A stretch of DNA of 64,000 nt. It comes from Sipunculus nudus. Its lineage: Eukaryota; Annelida; Sipuncula; Golfingiida; Sipunculidae. The stretch lies in assembly GCA_026874595.1 (NCBI GenBank), contig CM049320.1, forward strand, positions 20,343,714 to 20,407,713, in the 5' to 3' direction. Positions 24,416-36,520 of this stretch are shown one piece after another (position 1 is the stretch's first letter; the number at the start of each line of letters is the position of its first letter). The position numbers were made by a program, and so were the translations under genes. A model generated the notes under the pieces. The model saw only the letters and a program-made list of their open reading frames with translations. It did not search any database and was not told the DNA's origin.

Positions 24416-24421
24416 AATAAA
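24416..24421 (+). terminator. Poly(A) signal, MCT copy 3
   Basis: AATAAA about 120 nt past the TAA of exon 5. Confidence 0.5.
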
Positions 24422-24595
24422 TGTTCGTTAGGCCAGTTTCTTACACCTAACAACCCTGTTAGGATCATTTGGCATTTTACATAATAACTCGTATTTCATT
24501 GTATGTTTTATGAAACAATACAATTATTAAATTCTTTTTCAAAATGCATCTATGGATCCATGATTATAACTGCAAACGATAGATTTTGAGTCAAA

Positions 24596-24832
24596 GCTGC
24601 TTTTTTTGATAAAAAAGGAAACAGACACGAAATCTATATTTTTTTTAACGTGCAACGTTATGGTATTATTTAAAGTTCTTGAATCAGTTTACATTTGTGA
24701 AAAGTCTTCCCAGTTAACATGAAAAGAAAAGCCTGTGTTACGTGCATCAAAGGAACTCCTGCCGAAAGCTGCTTGTTGTCGATAAAAAAGAAAACAGACA
24801 CGAAATCTATATGTATGATTTAACGTGCAACG
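24596..24832. repeat. Imperfect direct repeat, 182-bp offset
   Basis: A block starting gctgctt, with aaacagacacgaaatctata and taacgtgcaacgt, occurs at about 24596-24660 and again at 24778-24832. Confidence 0.75.
24658..24770. repeat. Direct repeat, copy 1 (589-bp offset)
   Basis: The block from ggtattatttaaagttcttg through cgtgcatcaaagga recurs at about 25248-25356 with few mismatches. Confidence 0.85.
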
Positions 24833-25247
24833 TATTCAGTCGCCACAGCAATGCAACAACGTATTTAACAAAACACTTCACTTCGTCTGTGCCTTACTAC
24901 ACAGCTCTCCAACACTCACCTACCCATTCTTCTGAAAGACCATTGTTGATAAGGGGTAGAGAAAAAGAGGTCATGGGCCGGGTGATCATGTGTTTGAATG
25001 TCAGGGACAATAAGATCTTTCATGGTCGGACATCACCCAGGGTCAGCGGTACCGCATGTGCGGTAACACCGAGCCCGATTTCCTCCAAGACGTTCTAGAG
25101 AGGAGGCGTGTGGTACCGCCCCGTCGGATACTCCGAAACTAGATAAGCATTCAGTTCTTTGGTTAAGTTAGTATTTAAAAATGGAACGGTTACTGGCACC
25201 ACACGTTAAATAAAAGTATTACCCATTAATTGAGAGCTTTATTTCGT

Positions 25248-25356
25248 TATGGTATTATTTAAAGTTCTTGAATCAGTTTACATTTGTAAAAAGTCTTCCC
25301 ACTTAACATGAAAAGGAAAGCCCGTGTTACGTGCATCAAAGGATCTCCTGCCGAAC
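25248..25356. repeat. Direct repeat, copy 2 (589-bp offset)
   Basis: Second copy of 24658-24770. The two copies flank a 118-codon ORF at 24742-25098 with no recognised domain, so the whole may be a small element. Confidence 0.8.
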
Positions 25357-27444
25357 TTCCTATTTGAAGTTCACAAAAGGTTGCACGGTGGTCGTAGGAA
25401 CTCTTCGGGAAAGGTCTGAACACCCTTCACTTTTTACTTGCCGCTGACCAAAGCTTCGTTTTCCTACTTTGAGACGGAACTAAGCAATACTTTCTGCTAT
25501 GATGGAACATCGTTAAACCACTGTCAAAAGACTGACGAAAAAGGGAACTTACGACACTTACTCCACATTTTGGACACATAAGTTTATATTCTGAAGTTTA
25601 TTTCACATTCAAAAATAGAATTGTCAGCAATATACTATATTTGTTCTTCGAGTTTCAGGATGCTGTTGAGGCTAGTGTTAGAACTTAGGGCCGAGCAGTT
25701 ACAGTTATTTCTTCTTTACACGGCTGTATTGCTTAGGTGTAAGATGCCTAATGTCATCATTCATAAAGTTCCATGTCTTTCTCATGGCATTAGTATAAAA
25801 ATGTAATCGCTCGCTAGCGAAATGTTGTGAATAAAGTTGAACAGTTATGACGCTGGTTTGCACTGCTATTAACATTATGTTCCACGTGCACTTGTACCTA
25901 ATTTTGAACATATGATTAACTGATAATATGCTGAGTTTTTAGTTGAACCTATTTATAAGTCTTATGATTTTGTTTCACTGTATGTGGCCTTTGCGTGTGG
26001 CACTAGCGGAGGAACGAGCGAGTGACAGCTAAAATGAATTAATCTCCATAGCAGCTCGTCAAAGGAAATATGGCATTTGTCTGAACTTTATAAATTACAA
26101 ACATATATATATATATATATATATATTGTGCCTGTATGACACTTCTCAAATATATATGCCTGATCACATTTCAAAGATATTACAATTAAGTATAAGGTTT
26201 TAGAAAATCAGGGATTATGTTTCCAGTATAATTTATTTATATAACCCAGCTTTAGATACAATATTTCATAGTTAACTCATAAATGGAACCAAAGCCTATA
26301 ATTCTATTTTCAATATAAAAAAACATTATTCTCTGAATAGTGGGGGATTACATTGACCATCCCTCTTGCCAAAAATTTAGGAGGGGATATATAATTTTCC
26401 CATTTGCCCTATATTGATGCATCTGGAATTAATTAAAATGCCTGCGATAGCCTCATCCCCGACTTCGGCTACTGCTGACATAATTTTACATCTGTGCCTG
26501 ATCTGTATAAACTATTGGGGATTTACCAATCATTTGCAGGGGACCATAGTCATTTTGTACTAATTAATATAAAAAAGTACTACAAAATACTGACATAAAG
26601 TAAGAGAAACATGTCTATATTTGTTTAATGATTTATCTACCGGTATCTTAAATGATATGTCAGAATGTGACGTCTCTATTAAGTTCAATTTGAAGAAATT
26701 AACCCTCGGCACATATTGCTAAAAAGGTTTATGAAAACGCATGAAGTAGACATGTGAGACGTCGTCGTCTGTCTGTCTGAAGCACGCGCTCGTACACACA
26801 CAGGCACATAAACTTCGCAGTAATGACAGAGACCAGCACTAAAGATAAACGTAACTTTAATGCGTTTACCCTGACAATACAAAATAACAGTATAATCAAG
26901 AGATCTGGTAAGATGTCTGGAGCGCCAACACGATGCGCTGCACTCGAAGTCATCCAGGTCATCTGTGCTGGTCTGTATGCCCTCACTCCTCGGTTGGTCA
27001 CTGCCGGACCAGCCTTATCTCGATCCTTCTGGATCACTCTCTCCGCCGGCTACACTTGAGTATGGAGCCCCTGAAGGGACACGTGTGCCATATTTATTTT
27101 TGTAAATAAAAACGTTTTGGGTTTCCTCGCAAACTTTTCGTGTTCTCTCACTTTTTTTTCACGTTCCCTCTCAAACGTTTCGCGTTTCCTCGCAAACTTT
27201 TCGTGTTCCTTCGCGAAAGGGTCACTACTGGTTCCCTGCTCCCCTAAATTCCGCATACGAATTTTATCTTATAAAGGCAAATAAACGGACGCGAACACCA
27301 GTGCAGCAGAGTTCATGTTGTGCCTCTTGATGTCGGCTTGCCTAAGGCATACATACCAATGAGACGTAGGCGTACATTAGCTGCCATTTCGTCATGATGA
27401 ATTGATTTACCAGAATAGTCCACTCAACAGTCAAGGGCGGGGAG

Positions 27445-27503
<59 letters not shown>

Positions 27504-30280
27504 AGGACTCTTATTTCCTAATAATTTAATATAATACTACTACAACATATATTAACTGAAGGAAGCAAATGTGGTAAATTTTAATTACCAAAAACAAAAT
27601 GTCATGAGTTAATCATATGTTGTATTTAAGCCAATGGCCGTTTTTGAAGAATGTTGTTAAGGATTTGTGGAACAAAGTCTCAAAACAATCACCAACACAA
27701 TGATATCATGTCACCTCTAGCACTACAAAATTCCTCTGATCTAAATGTAAACTTCTTAAGAAACCCCGTTCTACTAAGGCAAATGCCCAAAAGACGATGT
27801 TGATAATTTCATCAAACTAATGATGGTATCACCGCATATGTCCATAACTTTAGAGCTGAGTATATACCGGCTACCTTTCTATAAAAATGTCTCCACAAAT
27901 TTGTAATTTGCATTACACTTTATTTTCGAAATTAGTTGCCCTGCTTACAGACAGCTATTTCTTTTACCAAAGCAGAATTGAGTAAATCTCAATTTCAGTC
28001 ATACTTAAATTAATATTCATGGTTATACTTCCATTAAAATCTAAATTAAAATATGAAGATTCCAGAATAATGAATTCAGAAGAATACGTAATAATTGGTT
28101 TCTATCGATGAGAAAAGTGCCAGTAATATCATGACTATACTTGGCACTCAGTACACCAAAGATATACGTTATCTTATGAAATATTTCGTTTAAAAGCTAT
28201 GACAAATAAAAAGGCGTTAACTATTAACTATCGGCTACCCCATTATTCTAAGAGTAGAGTTAGTTGTTAAACTTATTATATATTATGGTCCTCTTTTATG
28301 GAAGTGCCAGCAACTGGTGCCAAAGATACAGCTCCTCCTTACAGTCACATTTAGGCCATATGTCCTGTGGGAATATAATACCAGATTTACTATCTACCCA
28401 GATTTGGTATTTAATAACACATAGTTGATTACCTTACAAGGTGTCCATATATGTTCGAAATTAGCATACGCATTTATTTGAGGTGATCCACCCATTAGAC
28501 ATGCTTTTTCTGCCAGGTAATCTCTCACAGGTTTGCGACACGTTTATTTGATGGATTCAGTTCAGCAAGAATCTTCAGATCCATTGTCGAATGAGATTAC
28601 TCGATTTTCAGTTATAAGCTCAAATTCCTTGATTGTTTATGATACACACACATATAATCTTAAGTAAAACAATTGACGTTTTCATTGCAATTAGCATTAA
28701 CCGGCAACAGGACCGACACAATAATCAACCATAGGAAAATTACTCTCTGTTATTAAATATACATTTTCAAGTGTAAAAAACATATTACCATAGAATTAAT
28801 ACAGCACGTATTCTGTATGATTCGAGTAATGCAAAAAATGCAATATTTGAGGTTAAAGATCTTTTATATTAATCAATTTTCAGACAACAGAAGGCTAAAA
28901 TAGACGCAGGCAGCAAACAAACAACATGTAAACAGTTTCCCCATTACGTTATTCTTTAATTCATGGTACTTTATTTTGATAATGTGTACTCTGTAATGTA
29001 TATTTAATAACAGGAGGGTAATTGTCGGGGGGGTTGGGGGATAATTGTACAGGGGGTTATTGTCTCGGGGATACTACCGAAGGTTTTTTTCTTGGGGTAA
29101 TTCTTATTTCTTTATGGCAGAGGAGGCGGGGGTGGGGGATTGTAGCAGGGGTAATTGTCTTTGGAGTAATTTTCCTGGGCTAGAGCCACATTAACCTATG
29201 AACACGTTCCACGCATATTGATCACGCAGTTAAATAAGTGGTTTAGAATACACAATAAATTAAAGAAAAATGTATCGCTCAGGACAGTTACTTAGTTTTA
29301 AGTATTATGCGATCATTATAAAAGACTCTAGATTGACTGGTTTGGATAGCTCGGTATTTTAATTCAACGCTTGCCTCTCTTTTGATTTACTAGCATTTAA
29401 TATATGCTTGTGCATATAAAGAGAATGGGCTAAAGGAAAAATATAAAAATCTTCGGAAGAAATAAGCATTTCTTATCTAAATCACCATGAAATTGGAAAT
29501 TCGGAAAATTGAAATAATTTACTTGATTATAACAACGTGACCACACAATATCAAAACTACATTAAGTATCATGAGACGCAAATACTGGTATATACTTTGA
29601 GCCTTTTATCCTTGGAATATTCTCGGTCTTCTTCATTCAAATCTGTTTATTTATACAGAAACTTGCAGATTACTCTCAAGCTATAAGGGACGCGTTGCCT
29701 CCACCGGAATGGTATCGTTCATTCTCCTTTTTATTTTTAAGTGTTTATGTTTGTGTTTGTATGTTTGTTCGCAACATAATTAAATCACGCATGAAAAGAA
29801 TCTCATGAAATTTTCAGGGCATTTCGGGAACTAGCCAGTGCAGAATCTTTTAGTTTTTATTTTTAGTTTTTATTTGTTCTCGTAGCAAGGTAATAATTGA
29901 AAATGTTATATCATCCATTGATTGCGCTGAACCAAACTCAGTTTGATTTGAAGAAATATTGAATAACTTGAGTGTAGAATCTCTCAGTAAGTTTAGCTAA
30001 GATTAAGAAGTAAATCTCAGTATGACAAAGTGATTGGCTACCTAAACGTTGAAATGTAATGTTCATTTTGTGTGTATATATAGAGATTTGACTTTATAAA
30101 GCAATTCAATTACATTAAGTTTCCATAATTAAAGTGAATTTATTTATATGTGTAACAAATATAAATAAGTTTTTGAGTGGGAATTCATGACTAGCGTTAA
30201 CATTGTTACAAAGGTCTGTTTTCGTGTAATGAGAGTTGAGATGGTGGTATGGCAGAAGAAAAGTGTTTAGTCCATGGACT
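25357..30280. other. Gene-poor intergenic region
   Basis: Contains (TA)n at 26101-26126 and 27449-27498, and a 62-bp-spaced direct repeat of cctcgcaaacttttcgtgtt (27125 and 27187) that yields a charged pseudo-ORF. A G-rich stretch lies at about 29026-29150. No gene beyond the weak ORF at 26913. Confidence 0.55.
26913..27059 (+). CDS. Small ORF, possible membrane-protein exon
   Basis: A 48-residue frame from ATG 26913 to TGA 27057-27059 has two hydrophobic segments (LEVIQVICAGLYAL and a later FWITLSAGY). This faintly recalls the first TM hairpin of MS4A-like tetraspans. No partner exons were found, so this may be noise. Confidence 0.18.
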   Translation: MSGAPTRCAALEVIQVICAGLYALTPRLVTAGPALSRSFWITLSAGYT

Positions 30281-30560
30281 AGGAGGGGTCACCGTGCAAC
30301 CCCTCTGGGATTTTATAACATAGGTATTTTTGGACCCCAATGTATGTCCCATTTATGAATTAAGATGTTAACATTGATTATTTTAGGATACACTACCCTT
30401 TTAGGCCGTTTAAAGACAACCGCGTCTTTACACACGGCACCCGGGGACAGGTAGCCTTGATAAGGGGTAGGGGTATGTACATGCTTATAGCTCGCTTAAT
30501 ATTTGGCATATTCACTTCAAATAAACTGCATTTAGTTCGCAAATAGTAGGGAAAAGTCAC
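30281..30560. repeat. Duplicated segment, copy 1
   Basis: Matches 31041-31325 along its length: ggtcaccgtgcaaccc, ataggtatttttgga, ggatacactaccctttt, caggtagccttg, ggggtatgta, tgcttatagctcgct. Offset about 760 bp, diverged with small indels. Confidence 0.85.
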
Positions 30561-31040
30561 TTCTAATAAAATTATATGAAAGTATTTCATATTTTTGTTG
30601 ATTGAGCAATTAATTACTATACATATATAATATCCAAAAGGAAACTGAATTTAACAGTTTTTTTTCTTTATTTTTTTCCCAACAGCTGTTTATTTTCGAG
30701 ATGATGTTGCATTTCTAAATTTCTAATGCACAACTACATTAGTACCTGACTTTCTGACAAATTTTGTGATCAAATTATGAATATTAAACCATATACACCT
30801 GCAAAGAATGACCCATTGTTAATTATATTTTATGGTATCCCTTGTATAAAAGACGGATGTGGTGTCCCATGTTCCTCTCCAGATGCATTGATTTTCACTG
30901 TGACGCTTCATTGATACTCGGAATTGTTATTTGTCTAAACCTGAAGGTGTTTATTAGTTTAAAAAATAATGGAAACCCTTTCTTGAGCCATTTGTACATA
31001 TAATAATTATACAAAAATAATCATATTTAGGCCATATTAT

Positions 31041-31325
31041 AGGAAGGGTCACAGTGCACCCCTTCTGGAATTTAATGACATAGGTATTTTTAGATCCCTA
31101 AATATATCCAGATAACGGATTAAGATGTTAAAATTGATTATTGTAGGATACACTACCTTTTATGGAACTGAGAGAGAGACAACCGTGTCATTACGCACAG
31201 CAACCGCGGGCAGGTAGCCTTGCTTAGAGGGTAGGGGTATGTAAATGCTTATAGCTCGCTTTATAATTTGACATATTTACTTCAAATAACTGTTTTCTAT
31301 TTGCAAACAATCGGGAAAACTCACT
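31041..31325. repeat. Duplicated segment, copy 2
   Basis: Second copy of 30281-30560 in direct orientation. No coding content seen in either. Confidence 0.85.
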
Positions 31326-32107
31326 GATAGATATAATCATATTTATGTATTACATGTATTTGATCATTTTGGTGTTTTTGAAAGCAATAAATTTAGATAT
31401 TTATAAACCATAAAGATATGAAACTTCCTCCAAGTATAAGCACTAACTCGTGTAATGTTAACCCTTCCGAAATGTTGTGAGGTTTTTGTTCTCATAAACT
31501 TATATATCCTTTATAACCAGATAATTCAATTACTTGAGGTTTCCTGAAAAGTCTACACAAGGAAGCATAAACTGACAGCATAAACTAGGAAGCGGATTCT
31601 CAACAATGTCTCCTGACAGTCGAATGGAATGCTTAAATAATGTTAGGCTTTTAACTTCCTGCTTGTATACATAGCCTTGAATGTTTGAGCATTGAATTTT
31701 AGATTGGGAATTCCATGACCTCGACATCTCCCGGAGAAATAACGACGAAAAAATGTATGGTGTTGAATGTTTATAATTCCAGAAGTAAGGACTGAAATCA
31801 AATTGATTCTTTATAAAAACACATACTTTTACGACCGGCATAGGAAGGCGGGTGTACATGATTAATTGAGCAAAATGAATTTGTGTTATGCTCACGCCTA
31901 TTTGTACTTTTAAGGATAAGGATATTTAACCAAATTGTAAGCTGAAATTTCAATCTCGCTACATGATTCCAACTCCGCCATTCATGTTGAATCGTTCTGA
32001 GGTTATATAATCTGTCTTGAGCATAAACGCGAATGACTGATTTTTCTTAATATATCTTCTAAAGGCTATTAAACATCCATGGTCTTCCGTTTTATAATTT
32101 CAGAAGT

Positions 32108-32452
32108 AATTAACGCTAAACAAAAACGTCAGCAATGAGGAAGCTTGATACAAGCAGTACAACTTGGTACGGTGAAAGTATATCTCTCGTATGGTTGAAC
32201 AGAACTGTTCAAATACGTTTTGGCATATATTTCTTGTGTAGCATGATGTCATCAAATGATGGTGTACAATTTGTAGCTAAAATTAACGCTAAACAAAAAC
32301 GTCAGCAATGAGGAAGCTTGATACAAGCAGTACAACTTGGTACGGTGAAAGTATATCTCTCGTATGGTTGAACAGAACTGTTCAAATACGTTTTGGCATA
32401 TATTTCTTGTGTAGCATGATGTCATCAAATGATGGTGTACAATTTGTAGCTA
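32108..32452. repeat. Perfect tandem duplication, 173-bp unit
   Basis: Two adjacent copies (32108-32280 and 32281-32452) appear identical by eye. The unit starts aattaacgctaaac and ends caatttgtagcta. Either very recent or an assembly duplication. Confidence 0.92.
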
Positions 32453-32568
32453 CTTTCAAGCCAAATTACGCTCCTTGCCTTCATTTTGAGGCGCATTTAA
32501 GTGCGTCCCCACTGTTACCAAAACCACGCTTCTGAGATAATCTTTAAAGTTAAAAATAGTATTTACTG

Positions 32569-33030
32569 TTGTTCACAACTTTATATTCAGGAAAATTCCC
32601 GGCAGTAAATGTCACATACCAGTATATACCAGGTCGGAAACGCTTCAGTACGCTTTGTCGAGCTGAATCAGTAAAATGTCTGACGGAGAGTGTCATGATA
32701 ACGAGTTACGCAGTGTTCTTATACGTACCATCCCCCCCCCCGTTTTTTGATGGAACAAATATTATCAGTTGTACGCGTTGCACAGTTAATGGAAGAGCCA
32801 CCCGTCTTCAGTATAAATCAGGTCAGAAACACTTGAATACCCTGTGTCGATCTGAATCAGTTGAATATTTAACAGTAGGAAAGTGTCATGAAAATGAATT
32901 ACGCTGTGCCGTTATAAGTACCAATCCCCCGTATTTCGATGGAACCTATGTAACCAGTTGTACGCGGAGAACAGTTAATGTGTTTAGAGGGAAACAATGT
33001 TACCAACTTCACGCGGTGTTAAATAAATGA
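32569..33030 (+). CDS. ORF built of a 63-residue tandem repeat, function unknown
   Basis: A 153-codon open frame in which two units are related, starting at 32631 and 32820. The 189-nt period is a whole number of codons. Shared residues include TLCR-x-ESV, a Pro-rich FDGT turn and SCTR-x-TVN. A partial third unit seems to end at the stop. No signal peptide or known domain is visible. It may be an exon fragment, a decayed repeat protein or a non-coding satellite-like repeat that happens to be open. It lies just downstream of the 173-bp duplication. Confidence 0.3.
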   Translation: MFTTLYSGKFPAVNVTYQYIPGRKRFSTLCRAESVKCLTESVMITSYAVFLYVPSPPPFFDGTNIISCTRCTVNGRATRLQYKSGQKHLNTLCRSESVEYLTVGKCHENELRCAVISTNPPYFDGTYVTSCTRRTVNVFRGKQCYQLHAVLNK

Positions 33031-33289
33031 AACAGCCACATGAAATACCTGGATACCTGGTTTCGAGAGGCCCGTGCGGACAGATTCTTGTTGACAACTG
33101 CAATCTCTCTCTGTTATTCCCCGTTAATTCTTATTATGGTGAGTGATTTTGGAGAAGACGCTTCCATATCCCTTGGCATCTAAGGAAATTTCGTAAAAAC
33201 AATCCGTGTTTCGGCGATGGTTTCAAATGTGTCCCTAAGTAGTGACCGGCGCGTTTTATTTTGTTTCTGCGTGTTCTATTTTTTAGTAT

Positions 33290-33425
33290 GTCTGATGAGC
33301 CTAATAATGTATTTTTTAATAAACACGGCCTTAAATAGAAGCCGGCCTTGTTTAGAGACGGGGTCAAAGTAGGGTTTAAAAAATAATGGCCCTGGCGTCT
33401 ATTCAAGGAAATACGGTAAGAAGAT
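33290..33425. repeat. Dispersed repeat fragment
   Basis: Contains ggcgtctattcaaggaaat followed by acggtaag, a motif recurring in invertebrate repeats, together with gaagccggccttgtttagag. Low-confidence family assignment. Confidence 0.35.
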
Positions 33426-34394
33426 ATGACCAAATTGGAGTAGGATGCATCCCCGGAAGTGTTAGGCAAATCCAGATAGTTTAGGCACACTGAAGAGGTA
33501 TGGCACAAATGTACTCCGGTCTTAAATTCATCAAATTCTTCTGGCTAATGTTCTTGCACTAATGGGGCTCATCGGCCAACCATTAGCACCTCTTCAATGC
33601 ATATCCTCACTCTTCTCTGGAGTGTGAGTTGATAACTGTTCACACCATGTTTAAAACATATACTTTTAAAATATAATTAACCATGCTAACATAAGTGCAT
33701 ATATAAAGCTCTTTTCTTGTTTCTCAGTTAAACATATTGTAGTACCAAGCATGCCGTTTACCCCTAAGACTTCCTAAAGTTTTATTTGAAAGGGGTTCCT
33801 GGTCATTCTGCGCGAGCCGTTGTCTTTTGTTGTTACACCTGAATGGACAAGGATCATTGGTAATATTCGATGTAGGCGGGCACTAAGAAACCAAGAAGTA
33901 TGGCCTATGTCTCTCACTGGTCATTGTCACAAAAAGGAAACAGGAAATGTATAACTATTTATAAACAAACATATCATATGGGAGATGTGTGTGACAATTT
34001 GAACTAAGTGACAAGTTGGTAAAAAGTGCTTCAGTCACATGTTCTTATTACCATTATAATTGATTTATTACAATAAATAAGATATCTGACGGAAAGTTTA
34101 ACGATGACACCGGCTTATATAGGAAAAGTTAAAAAGACGATGTTAAAAACCACGAGTATCGGTTTCACCACATATCACCAACTATTAGGAGTAGGGTATT
34201 AACCTGAAAAAAAAATCTGCTGTCTTCTATGGTTATAAACCGCATTGCGGATGACCAGTTTCAAAAAAGAAAGTTTGCAATTATAATTGAATACTAAGTT
34301 TGTCGGTTTTTCCCAGAACAGAAAGACTCAAACTCCTGATTAGGTCGAATGTGTTGTTCATTTTCAGAAATTTGACAAAAGAATAAAATTGACA

Positions 34395-34575
34395 TGTAAC
34401 ACTGAAGCGGATCCAGGGGGAGGGGTCCAGGGGGTCCGGACCTCCCTCCCCTTTTTCACCCGAAGCAACCTTTTTTACGGGGTTTTGACGTAATTTTGCG
34501 GCCTGGACCCCCCATTTTCCAGACCTGATGACTTTTTTTAAGGATTTTCCTAAATCCTGGATCCGCCCCTGTAAC
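34395..34575. mobile_element. Small MITE with GCGGATCCAGG terminal inverted repeats
   Basis: gcggatccagg at 34407-34417 is inverted as cctggatccgc at 34556-34566. The sequence tgtaac occurs immediately outside both ends (34395-34400 and 34570-34575), a possible target duplication. The GC-rich interior of about 150 bp is non-coding. The termini resemble hAT-type MITEs. Confidence 0.7.
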
Positions 34576-36024
34576 AGAATTCTTGTTTGTGACATATATT
34601 ATGTATGTGGGAGGTTTAATGTTTAAACTAAACATTTCCAGGTGCTGCCGGATGTTCGGAATGTAGGGTTATACAAATTGGATGAGACCGTAAAAACATC
34701 TATAAAAATCTTAGGAATTTGAAGTAGATCTAGATTTCACTGAACTTTAACTGATCTTATCTGAAATTTAATTGACGGTCATTGCGATGATATTTGGAGC
34801 CCAAATGTACCATCTTAAATGGTTACATTAACCTATTATCCTGTCGCATGTATCAAAATGGATCAACCTTTCACTTTTTTTATAGAAACGTAATCAGTTT
34901 AATGACCTCAGGACAGCTGTTATGTTTCTAACACGGTTTTCATTACGGATGTAAACCACTCACTGAATGCAAATATTAAATTTACCCTTTTTTATTACAC
35001 AAGTATGTAAATAAAGAGAGAGGCATTCTTAAAATGTAGTATCCTTGTAAACAAAGGTATCTCATATTCCAATGAATACTTAAATGTAAATTTAGGTGCA
35101 ATTTTAGGTTCCTATGAATCTACTTATAAATTGCCTAGCTGTAACTACGTGACCATACAACCCCATCACTGCATTAAGTGTCATATTTACTGGTGAGTAC
35201 TGGTATACCCTTTGATTGAACACCTTTGGAGTCTTTTTGACCTGCTCGAATATCAACTGAGTTGCATGAATACAGTTATTTGAAGATTGGTCTCACGTAA
35301 AGCTGTAAGGTAATTGTTTTTGTTCGCCGGATGAATACAATTATCGCTTGGTAACTATTAGATGCTAGATACTGAAAACGTTACACACAGATTCACAATA
35401 TGTAATATTTAAATATTAAGCATGACTATATTCAGCTGTTTAAGTGTTCAAGTCAATATTTTTCCATTTAGCTGACTTGAAATTGGTAAAGCTTGCGATC
35501 CATTCGCGTGAATTTATTTTTTCTCGGGCTTTGTAAATATTGAAGAGAAATGCTAAATATTTTCAGGTTTTTTAGGTTATGACAGGTGGTCACATGTCCT
35601 GTGTAATACGGGAAAAATAAAATAAAAGGCGTGGTTCTCCCGCGTCATTATAACCCTTATAAACATTTTGATTTTCATCTTCAAAGAAGATGTAATAATG
35701 CAATTTTTGATAAGATTTCTTTTGTTATGTAGTGCTATTACCTGTTTAACAAAAGAAATTATATTTTCTTGCTTTTCCCTGATCATATGACATTTTTATC
35801 GACACATACAAAAAGATTAAAATAAAAATCCCGCACTGATATATGAAAAAAAGTGAATGAGAACATTTTTAGTGTGCATAAGTGGTAATATGTTTTTCAG
35901 ATATGTGATGGCTTGTTAAAAAAAATGACATTTCTCGTTCAACCAAAAATCTTAAGACCAATATTTAAAACTGAAAAATATTTTATATTTGCACAGTACT
36001 CAAAAGTAACAGCGAAGAACTGAC

Positions 36025-36229
36025 ATGGAGGGCCAGTTGAAACGACAACAGCCAGATGGTGGTCACGGTTGGATGATATTAGCCTCATGTACACTTCTTC
36101 ATTTCATCGGAACCATTCAATATGCCACGTTTGGACTGTTCTTTATAGAATTTGTTGAGCATTTCAATGTGTCCAAGACCCAAGTGATATTGATCATGAC
36201 GACAAGTATCGCTGCTTCTGGCATATTTG
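36025..36229 (+). CDS. MCT copy 4, exon 1
   Basis: 205 nt ending TTT G|GTTAGT. Encodes the N-terminus with DGGHGW, TM1 and the start of TM2. Confidence 0.92.
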
Positions 36230-36478
36230 GTTAGTGTATATATCTGTATACATTCGTTAATTTTTTAATGTTTGAATATCAGTGCAATTAGGTTGACCTT
36301 TTCGTACCTTATTTAGATATACGCTAAATGGCAGCAAAATAGAACACAGCGAATCACAGACACTCACACACACACACACACATCTATATATACATATGTA
36401 TATATAATATAGACATATATATATATACATAATGTATAAATATGTATATATATACATTGTATACATTGTATACATACA

Positions 36479-36520
<42 letters not shown>

